This document shows, in pieces, positions 1 through 10,700 of a DNA stretch of 64,000 nucleotides. Within the stretch, counting starts at the first letter, position 1. Each line of letters begins with the position of its first letter. The notes under the pieces were generated by a model, which saw only the letters and a program-made list of their open reading frames with translations, made no database searches and was not told the origin of the DNA. A program made the translations under genes and the position numbers. The DNA is taken from the NCBI RefSeq assembly GCF_036373705.1, contig NC_089864.1, positions 16,683,501 through 16,747,500 on the forward strand, given 5' to 3'. The stretch comes from Amia ocellicauda. Its lineage: Eukaryota > Chordata > Actinopteri > Amiiformes > Amiidae.

Positions 1-939
1 GGTGTGAAAAGGGAAAAACATCCAGTATGCGGCAGTCCTGTGGGCGAAAATGCCTTGTTGATGCTAGAGGTCAGAGGAGAATGGGCCGACTGATTCAAGC
101 TGATAGAAGAGCAACTTTGACTGAAATAACCACTCGTTACAACCGAGGTATGCAGCAAAGCATTTGTGAAGCCACAACACGTACAACCTTGAGGCGGATG
201 GGCTACAACAGCAGAAGACCCCACCGGGTACCACTCATCTCCACTACAAATAGGAAAAAGAGGCTACAATTTGCACAAGCTCACCAAAATTGGACAGTTG
301 AAGACTGGAAAAATGTTGCCTGGTCTGATGAGTCTCGATTTCTGTTGAGACATTCAGATGATAGAGTCAGAATTTGGCGTAAACAGAATGAGAACATGGA
401 TCCATCATGCCTTGTTACCACTGTGCAGGCTGGTGGTGGTGGTGTAATGGTGTGGGGGATGTTTTCTTGGCACACTTTAGGCCCCTTAGTGCCAATTGGG
501 CATCGTTTAAATGCCACGGCCTACCTGAGCATTGTTTCTGACCATGTCCATCCCTTTATGACCACCATGTACCCATCCTCTGATGGCTACTTCCAGCAGG
601 ATAATGCACCATGTCACAAAGGTCCAATCATTTCAAATTGGTTTCTTGAACATGACAATGAGTTCACTGTACTAAACTGGCCCCCACAGTCACCAGATCT
701 CAACCCAATAGAGCATCTTTGGGATGTGGTGGAACGGGAGCTTCGTGCCCTGGATGTGCATCCCACAAATCTCCATCAACTGCAAGATGCTATCCTATCA
801 ATATGGGCCAACATTTCTAAAGAATGCTTTCAGCACCTTGTTGAATCAATGCCACTTTGAATTAAGGCAGTTCTGAAGGCGAAAGGGGGTCAAACACAGT
901 ATTAGTATGGTGTTCCTAATAATCCTTTAGGTGAGTGTA
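1..939 (+). mobile_element. Tc1/mariner element (DD36E type), copy 1, 5' end outside the window
   Basis: This block is nearly identical to bases 11851-12789 of the complete copy in ZDHHC17 intron 2: I count four substitutions in 939 bp. It ends in the same right terminal inverted repeat, finishing GGTGAGTGTA at 939. The next two bases are TG rather than the TA expected of a target duplication, so that base has probably mutated. The left end lies before the window. The element sits about 0.75 kb upstream of the ZDHHC17 start codon, in the same orientation. Confidence 0.93.
3..860 (+). pseudogene. Tc1/mariner transposase, 5' partial, premature stop near the C-terminus
   Basis: The frame is open from the window edge to a TGA at 858-860. 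It carries the DDE catalytic core of a Tc1-like transposase: the AWSDES motif (first Asp), the QQDNAPCH motif (second Asp) and the SPDLNPIE motif (Glu), with 36 residues between second Asp and Glu. Compared with the copy in ZDHHC17 intron 2, two substitutions near 855-858 turn an Arg-Arg pair into Leu-stop, removing the last 15 residues. Two other substitutions change Ser to Thr and Gly to Asp. The catalytic core is intact, so the protein may keep partial activity; loss of function is inferred, not shown. The N-terminal DNA-binding helices lie outside the window. Confidence 0.85.
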
Positions 940-1590
940 TGTTAAATGCTAAATAAACAGATTGTGAAAATTAATAATTGATTATTGTTGTGATAAACTG
1001 AGTGTGATACTGTATAGTGCTAAAACAAAATGACCTGGCCCAATATGGTCAAAGCAGCAGTACTGTTGTTTCAAACCCTACACAACCCTAGCTGGTCACC
1101 AGTGGGACCAGCTCAGATGGTCAATGATGGACTTTCCAGCAGCAGTATAATCTGACTAGGATTATATAGCAGTTCTGTGGTGATTTAATTCTCATTGTTT
1201 TGCGGGATTTCTTTAGACCAAAGTCCAACCACTTGCACAAGCCTTGGGCTGAAGAGGACCCTGCACAATTTTTTTTCCAGCAAACGTTTCACAACAGTTA
1301 TGACTTCGGGACTAATATAAACAGTTTGATACAGGTGCTAGCAAAGTATAACATTGGATTTACTTAGGCCTTGTGCAAACAAGATTGCACATTTTCTCAT
1401 ACATTATAATTTACCAAGCAACACACTATTCAAACACTGTTACTGAATCATTAAGTAAATAACCGTACCTTTGCCTACAATGAATGTAAAATATTGTGCA
1501 TTTTCTGTATTTATTTAATATGTAGTTATGATGTAAAATTATAGTCCCCTCCTATAAATAGAAAACGTGACGTAGCATGATCTACACACA
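940..1590. other. 5' flank of ZDHHC17, no gene seen
   Basis: About 650 bp of AT-rich sequence between transposon copy 1 and the GC-richer start region of ZDHHC17. It has an AATAAA at 952-957 just outside the transposon end. I recognise no coding exon or repeat here. Confidence 0.6.
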
Positions 1591-1594
1591 CATG

Positions 1595-1700
1595 CAGTGT
1601 GTGCTGCGCAGCTTCGCAGAGCTGCCCTCTGCTTGTTTCCCTGCTGCTCTGGCGCTTCCCAGAATGCTCCGCGAGGTTTAACACCAAGATGGCTGAAGCT
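1595..1700 (+). promoter_or_regulatory. ZDHHC17 promoter-proximal region with ZNF143-like and YY1-like motifs
   Basis: A GC-richer block surrounds the start codon. TTCCCAGAATGC at 1656-1667 matches the core of the ZNF143/Staf site, and AAGATGGCTG at 1687-1696 matches a YY1 site and overlaps the initiator ATG. YY1 sites over the start codon are a known arrangement in vertebrate housekeeping promoters. There is no TATA box at a convincing spacing. The transcription start cannot be placed from sequence alone. Confidence 0.5.
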
Positions 1701-1751
1701 ATGGATGAATATGAAAAAGAAGCTGGATGTGTCCCTATTCTCCATCCAGAG
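1689..1751 (+). CDS. zdhhc17: ZDHHC17 coding exon 1 (aa 1-21)
   Basis: It encodes the start [14 protein letters not shown] up to HPE and ends at a gtaagt donor. The ATG context is good (A at -3, G at +4). The codons just before it, FNTK, match the human residues before Met11. An in-frame upstream ATG at 1599 with no intervening stop could add 30 residues, but that segment has no match to the human protein beyond FNTK. Confidence 0.9.
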
Positions 1752-4700
1752 GTAAGTTTCTCAGCCATCGTGCTTGCAAAAAGGTAAACGGAAAGAAATA
1801 ACACGGATGCGTGGCGTTTGAAAGGCGCCGGGTGCCCTGTGTGAATGCGCACCGATACGGGATGCCCCCTGCATACCAGGAAGGGGGCTGGCAGGCTCCT
1901 ATTGCATCTGTCAATTTGTCGGCAACAGTGACATTATTATTGTAGCAAGGAGTCGTTTAATTGGAGCTGCTGGCTGGTTGGGTAAAGTAAAGGCAGCATT
2001 ATTGTTTATATGTGTATTGGACATTATTTATAAGATAACACGTTGTAAGAAAACAACAACAACAACAACATACATTGAGTGTTTGCTAACAATACCGTAA
2101 AGCAGCGCTAGCAGCAATAGTCCTGCTGCAGAGAAAGATGCTCAATGAAGAAAAGGCAGAGCCGCACGGCGCAGGGTGGGCCGCCGCACCGGGATGTGAT
2201 GCACTTCGCAGGAAAGCAGGCTTGTCAGGCTTTTGCAGAGACAATGAATCTTATTCTGAGTGCCAGTGCACCATTTAGTGATATCCATTGTTTTGCATTT
2301 GACGTTTTACGATGATTTTCATGGCAGAGAGAGAGAGAGAGAGAGAGAGCAGGCCCTGATGTCCCCCAGCCATGTCTGCCTCCTATTCAGTTTATTTAAT
2401 GATTGGGGGGAAAATGCAAACCAAGTTGAACAAAATGGATTGAATGGACGGCTGTTCCAGTGTCAGCACACATAAATAACAGCTTCATGTATGTGTACAT
2501 GTCTTTTCATGTGCAGTTTCCCCATAATCTGAATAAATGGATTCAAATAAATAGTGTTTGAAATGTATACCTTTATTGTTAATATTATAATCCTAATTAT
2601 TGGGGATGGGGGAGGGTGCTCGGCAGTGGTCGGTTATTCATTGGTCAGTTTGGCAACCCAACCCCCACCCCCCTCCAGTACACCACTGCACTGTTTACTA
2701 CATTTGGTCCTTTCCTTGTTTTACATTACAGTTTTATTATTGTAGACACTTTACAATACACTTTTCTAACAGTGTCAAACATATTCTCAGCCAGAAACGA
2801 AGTACAAATGCAAGCAAGAGGTTTTGGGATATAGTTGTATTGGATGGAAGTGTGGCAGTGATATATGCTAGGGATTTGGGGAATTATTGTCCAGGGTCAG
2901 GCTATAGGTTTACTTACCTGTCCATCCAGCATTTCAGTAAAAACTTTTTTTTTTTTGTCTGCAATGCAATATCTGAAATGATACTTACCCTATCAACCTC
3001 ACTCCTGTTTATTTTACATGATTGCATTTCAGTAGGGACTATTAAGAATATGCATTAGGCTGTCTGTTGAATATATTGCTAAAATGGCAGTAGCAGATCA
3101 TTATAAACTAAGGCTATCTTTAGAGTTTCCTGTTTTGCATCTTAAAATATACCCTTTTTGTAGGTGTTGTAGAAATAAAATTGTTCCACTATATAAAGTT
3201 GAAAATTATAATTTTCTTCATATGGAAAGTTGTTTGTGGCGCTCTTAACTGCAGGTGCAATTCTGATACCTCTGTTGCTAAATCTAAAGTGCATGATGGT
3301 ATTCAAAATGCTTTTGCTGCACCAGTATTTAAGCTTAATTGCAGAGAAGCAAATTATCACTTTTCTAGGGAATTGTATGCAGCCTAACTGCAGTAGCTAA
3401 TTGTTCATGTCACTTGTTATAAATTCAGTTTTGTCTTCAGTTGCAATGAGACTAAGCGGCTAATTATGAATAATTAGAGACCTAACACAAAGATATTTGT
3501 TTCCTTTAAATCTTTAATGTATATTGTAATTGCAGGATTTTTGTGATGAAAAATTAGGGAATTTACCATATTGTATGGCTTACATGATATGATACCCAGA
3601 TGTCACAAAACAGGGTCACCTCAGTTTTAACTTCACAATTAATGATTCTGTTGGGCTTCTTTATTGCACATTTAATGTTATTATTATTTATTATTATTAT
3701 TTTTATTTCTTGGCAGACGCCCTTATCCAGGGCGACGTACAACATAAGTGCAAAACAAAGTGCAAGAATACAGTTAAGTACAAGGCATAAAACATTACAA
3801 ATTCAAATTTACATTATACAGAGCAATTCAAAATATAATACATTTTACAACTTCCAATTTACAATGTTGCAAAATAGACATGAATCACTGGAGAGCAACA
3901 CTTTAGATTTCACAAAAAAGTAATGCATCAATTGCCAAATTCATTTAGCATTGACAAGCTAAATAATGCAACCATTAGGGGTCTGTAAAGTCTTTAGGTT
4001 GCAATACACACTTTTTAAATTTGTAATAATAAAATAGTATAGTCTCCTAAGGGCCAACTCAGCAATATCCTTTCTCTGATTTTCTTGCACATTGCTAAGT
4101 AAATTCTCCTGGTAACTTGCTGGTTTCTTAAAATATTTCTCCTTCAGCCTGTTAGATGCCAAAGGTCAACCTAAAGTGAGAAATTGACCTTGACCAGAAG
4201 AATGACCCTCGACAAAGATGCTACTATCATATTAAATGTCTTATTGGACTTGTAATGAATATTGAGTTTCTAGATGAGAGATAAGTGAACAATCATATTT
4301 GAAGATCAGCTCAAGCTTACTCCATAGGGGATGAGAGCTTAAAGATGTTATTACTGTAAGAACCTTAAGAACCATCAATCAAAGATTTTGAATAGATGTT
4401 CACTTGTATAAGAATTGAGAATCATTTTGATATCCATGTATTTTCAAATTTTGGGTTATTTTTTAAATTGCATGCAACCATGGCTTATGGCCATTTTGAT
4501 GAGGCAAAGGTTCCACACAGTCCAGGGTGTAGATATAGAGTGAAACATGACAGGCTGTGCTTCCAGTGGCAGTAATTTGGAGCTCAGGGATTATGATCTT
4601 TCATGAGCGACTTGGAATTGAATGACCTAGAAGATTACACCTGGCCTGGCAGTCTCGCTCTGTAGTTGTCTTGCAATTCCATTAAAACAGACAAAGAGTG

Positions 4701-7700
4701 CTGACAGAATCTAACATCTACAGGTTATGGAATAATGTTAATTCATACCTTGTGTTGCTTGTGCCCAATGAAACATGGTACAAAAACAGCGTATAGTCAC
4801 AGTGCAGCAGATGGAAGAGGGTCAAAAACAGAATTAAAGTTCTTCTTCATCCCCTCTCAAACTCAGTCTTGATGAAAACGGCAGACCCACGAGAGAGTTG
4901 TACATCATCAATAATTCATAATCTATTACCATCTCCGTGCTGTCCAGCCTATGTACCTACCCCTACCCCTACCACTACTTAGTCTTAAGTTGGCTTTCTC
5001 TGTAAATTAATTCATGCATATTGAGAAATAACAACAAAAATGGAGTTGAGATATTTGAAGGTCAGGCACCATTCGGCAGTGCGTGTGTCTTTTTTGACAG
5101 AAACCTTTAATCTCTTTGCGATTAAAATATCCCATGTCCTTAGAAGTCTCTCTGAAAAGTTACAGATTGAACTAGATAACGTGCATATGCAAAAGGCATC
5201 AGCAGAAAACTAAGCAATATGCAAATGGAAAAGAACTGTTACACCATTGAATCTAGTATAAGCATAATCTTACAAGAGAGCGTGCAGAGTGAAGTAAGAA
5301 GTATGCGTTTGACCTGCAAACACGTCTTTCCTGTAGGGTAGGTTGTGTTTTATCTTCAGGATACTATAATGGTCCAGTACACCTTGGTAGCAGGCTGAAG
5401 AATGATGTTATATAGTGCAGTGCTAAGTTGCTGTTATGGGATTTTTTTGTCTGATGAGTAAATCTCATTGTTTGGGTTCACAGTACTATGAGCACTATCC
5501 TGTAATTTAGATGTTGGTCAAATGAAAACGTAGGAAGCACAACTTGTGCTGTGACCCTGTACACAATAGTTAACAAACTGAGTACAATAACATTGCTCAA
5601 GTTAAACCTGAAAATCGTGAACCTAATGGGTTTGAGGTTTTGTTCTGAGATGTCAGCTTTAAACTGTCTGAAGATGCAAACCGCTTGCTTGTTTACTTCA
5701 GCTTGGGGCTTTTGTAGGATCACACTAAGTGCTACACAGTCTGCATTTTATTTGTTCAAGTCCGATACCTTCCTTAACTTGTTACAGATTTTGAGTCCCT
5801 AAATGTAGCTTTTAGCCAGATAGTAGAAAACTTAAAATAATTAATTGAGGAAAGGTTCTCATGTTTTTTCATCACTTATCCATCCCAGGGTTTGGTTAAT
5901 TATAAGTGTGGACATTAGGCTACATGTACAGTGATAAACCTCTTCACTGAGTCAGCAGTTAGGCCTGAAGCTTGACTTTTGGAACTATGTTGCTAATGTT
6001 GCTAGCAACAGACTGTAAAACTCCCTTTGTTAATGGCTTCTTTGTTTAAGTAGTATTCGAATTGCTGGTGTTGCCTCTTGTTTATATATATATTAAAAAA
6101 AAAAAAAAAGATTTGTGGTGGAATTATGAATGACACATTACAGATGTGGCATCAACTAAAATCCACATGAGATTCAGCAAGAGCATTTAAAGAAAGGGTC
6201 TGAATATTATGATACATGATTTGTTACCGCAGCTGTAAATTGAATGGCCCAGTTTTCATTTGTTATTGGCCTATTCCTGAAATGTGTGGTTGCAGGAAGT
6301 ATAGCAAGGTTTTGGTTATTAAATTGAAAAATCCATATATATAATTTTTTTTTAATTGCATCAACCTTTTTGAAAAGCGTGAACTTAAAATTATATATTG
6401 TGCAACAACATAATGTTAACGATCAGATACCCGCACCTTAACGGTTTTCGTCCCGCCTTGGCCCAGGTCCTACACTGGGCACATTTTGTCACTAGGCATG
6501 TTGGCAGACACAGTGCTTTGTTGATTATGATCATTTACACTCGTTGTTCAGCTTAGTTAGCTCTAACAATATAAGGGCACAGCCCAACCAACGGATCAGA
6601 AAAGAAGGATGTGGCTTTTATTTTGACACCTTTCTTTTTTGGTCACATTTGACCATTTTAAACAGCATTCAGTGTTTCTCAACATGAATGCCAAATTGCA
6701 GCACGGTATCTGAAATGCCTAGACACTGGCTTAAAATATTTTGTAAGAACTTTTCTCTTGACATATTTCTTATAGATTTATGGGCATTGTGAAGAAAGTG
6801 ATTTGACCGTGGTCTTCAGTTCAGAATTTCATTCCTGAATATTGAACTTTCAAAGCTGTACTCAACAAGCATTCTCTCGCAATAGGCACTTTTGTTTCTC
6901 AACATGCATATTAAAAACAGGAAATTCTATGAATTTAAGTTAAAAGCCAGAAGAAGACAGTTTTTCAGATGTGAGTTGGTAGTATCTTGTTATAGATTTG
7001 AGGTGTTCTGGTCTTGAATAGCATCCAGCATAAAACTGCCATATTTCTGATTTGACACCAGAGATCTATTACAATTCTAACACTTGATTTTTCATTCTCT
7101 TTTGACTCATGACTCACAGACATTTCTTCCTTGCTCACTACTATGAGGTAAAGCTACTCGGTTCAATCACAGTGTTGAAAGTTCCATGAAAAACGCATTT
7201 AAAAAAGTGCTTTGGGCTCAAATGTATAGCTTCATAGATCAAATACGTTTCTGATGGAAGACATGAATAACATTTGCAACTAGATCTGTTCTACTCCCAA
7301 CTGTTGACTTTACATACAGCTCCTGTGTAAGAATGAACAGAGACAGAGACCGAGTATATATTCGTAAAGCAAATAATGAACACTGCAATTATATCTGCAA
7401 TTGCAGACTACTTGCAAATCCTAATTAGCACTATCCTTGGGCAAGAGGGGGTGGCTAATGTGGTTGACCTGGAGGTCAGAAGGCCCTTGGGGGAAAGGAT
7501 GGGATTCAGGCTTTATCAGAACACACTTTGAGATTGCTTTTCTCCATCTTTCACAGTCTATGGCTCTGTGTGCTGTAGATCATATTACTGACAAATAGTG
7601 TAAGCCTTCTGTTGGTACTGACTGCTGATTAGATGTTAAATGTGTCACCTTGCCATTCAATGGATTGGAAAGTAGAACAGTGACAGTGTTTGGCGCTAAT

Positions 7701-10700
7701 GACATTACAATGCAAACATGTTTGTTAATGTATGACAATAGATCTCAGTAATGATAATATTGAGGTTATGGTCAATAACAAGCTATTTTAGTTTTGAATG
7801 CCTAAATGGTATAAATACGTTATAAATTTCTGGCATTAGAATAATAAATTTAGAACTGATTTACATAAGAGAACATATACAGAATTTATATTCCTTTATT
7901 GTTTTTATTACTCAGTAAAAAAGTGACTGAAATTTAGTACGTCTTTCCCCGAGCAGCTATTTTTTAAACTAATAAATAACACGATTCAATTTGTGTTGTT
8001 GTTGCAATCTGTTATTGAGGGAGTCTGGTTGTACTATTTTTAAAATCTTAAAAGTGTTAATTGTATCAGAATTATAAATGATCTATTACTTTATTCACAC
8101 TAATAATTGGGTAAGTAAAAAAACTATTAGAAATGAAGCAACAGGTCTGTATATTTTGCCACTTATTAGATGATAGGCAGTAAATGAAGAAAGATGAATA
8201 CCTGTCTGCTGTTAGGAAAGAAGAGAAATTACATTTCAAATTGGGGCAAGGAAGGTGTCTGTCATTTTGTAGACATACAATTTTTCTATTTGTAGCCTTT
8301 TTTCCTTCTTCTATTTGAAAGATGTATGAGGTAGACATCCCCAACATTGGATGGGGAAAAACAGCAAATTATATTTTGTGCCCTCATATTTTTGGTCTAG
8401 TGAACCTATAAGATATCAAATGCCTCCAGGTAAATTGAGTTTCAGCACTGTGATGCCCAGTTCTGGAAGGTTTACAGATATAATGCCAATTGTCAAAAAA
8501 ATGTGTGTCATCAATAAAACAATTATGGACCGAAATATGAACTAGGCTGCTGAAACGGAGTATTGCACTGTTGTTCACAAATGTGGTCACTGATTTCAAA
8601 GTTACCATGTGTGTCAATGGTTGTAGTAGTAAATTAAAACCAGGACATACAAGGAGTTGAACATTAGTGAGATCCAACAAGAAATGCTTAAAAACGGGTG
8701 ATCATTTATAAAAGGCTTAGATACATAGTTAATATACTATCTATATACTGATATACTATTAATATATTAAGACTAATAACTATAGAGGAACTATACATGT
8801 ATTAATAATGTTCTAATAGAGAAATTGTCAGGTTTTGATGGCTGATGCTAGATTATTAGATTATTTGGTGGTCTTCTCATTGTTCCTGCATGAGACACTA
8901 AAGCAATGGTTTCCTGTTTTCTGCCTCATGTTCATATACATAAATTCTGTTGTGATAGATAACCTAGATCTAGGTTCATATTACTCAACCCCTCTTCTCC
9001 TGGCACGTGCAGCTGATCTAGTTTTGGATTGTAACAAACCTGTTATTCTGTCAGTTTTTTCGTTTTTTTTTCTTTTACTTCCTTAATCCCTCAGAGAGAA
9101 TGTTTTAATGTTTTATTCCTGAGATCATACAAGTTTCGTGAATAAAAGCCTCTGACAAAACAATGCAGTTGTACCTCAAATGGCTTCGCCTGTAAGGTTA
9201 AGAATAAAATGTACAGATTTTTTGACAAATTCCTGGAGGAATAAGGTTAGTTCAAACTTAATTTTTCTTAAATCAATTGATTTCTTAGGCCTCTCCCATT
9301 ATGAGAAGCCTTGTCAGTTTGTATCAGGGGTGCATAACTTATTTTTATCAAAGGTCAGTCTCAAGAATGTTTGTGACTTGTTATTGTGACCCACTGAACT
9401 TATGTTGCGCACCCCCTGAAGTTATAGTTGTTTAAGCTGTAGTTTTTTGAATGAAAGTTCAGTAAAATGCTCCTCAAAATATTCAACTTCTTAGCCCACT
9501 TAATAAAACATGCATCTTGATTCCAGTGATAGTATCTAATTTCACTGTTTTCTCAAACTCAGAGCCAAGAGGCCTTTAGCTTATTGAGAAAAGTAGAATT
9601 ATTTTATGTGGTATTTGTGACTTGCTTTAATCCAATAATTAACCAACTAAACAATCTGGTACAATTTTCTTAAATCCTCAATGACTAAAACTAAGGGCTA
9701 CACCAAAGCAATATTTTGAGCTGCCCACCAATCACAAATTAAAAACTTGTTACCTGTTGCTTTTTGATTTATAAATGGAAAGTGGCTTCTGATAATAAAT
9801 TCAACTGCGATAGGTTAGCCTATATGTTTGTGCTTTGTATTTGCTGGTAGGTCATAGTTTTGCTCTGGTCTAGCCCCAAGTCTTCAGTCCGATGTACATT
9901 ATTATGTACCGTATATATGGTAATTATGTTAGGTATGTAGTTTATATGGTAATACCATGTGACTTATGTTTACATAATGGTGTTTTGTTTAAGTGATCAT
10001 GTATCTTTTCATCATCCAACATTTCAAATCTACCAGTTGTAATTATTTGGTTTTACCAAATTTTTTAGCAAGACCTTTACATTCTTCTCCACCAGGCCAT
10101 CTTTTTCTTTTAAACCTCTATTCTGAAAAGAGAGACCACTCGACATCCTGATCTGTGATGTTTTTTTCCAAAAAAAAGCTTATGATTTTTTTGTTTATTT
10201 TTTATTTATTTTTATTCCAGTTTATTTTAAAGATGACCATCTTTTTAGAGAGAATAGTCAATGGAAAGATATAGATTATGCATAATGTGAAAATCCAAGC
10301 AATAATCCTGTCGTTGATGGAATGTAGAGACGCTCCTTGACGTTATAACATTGAAATATTATCACTCATTAGAATATGATATTTTGACTGTATTTCTAAT
10401 TTAATCCACTATGATGATTGACGCTCATAGGGTACCACAGGTGCAGGACTTCACTGTACATCTGATAAATATAACTTTTATTGGTTTTAGCCATTTGTGG
10501 TTTTATTGTTGAAATTGAGGCTTACTTTAAATGTTATCTGCTGTTACAGCATTAGTCAGGCATTAACTTGTTTAATTAGAATTAAACTTAAGACCTTGAA
10601 TGTTTTGAAAATGTACATGTATGGGAAATACATTTTCAGAATATAGGCCTGGCAGTGTGTTTTAATTCAGTATAAGGATATATTTAAATGTTTTTTCCTT

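Noticed and set aside
281..517. Minus-strand open frame over the transposase (repeated at 12131-12367)
   Set aside because: It is the shadow of the transposase coding strand and appears in both element copies for that reason.
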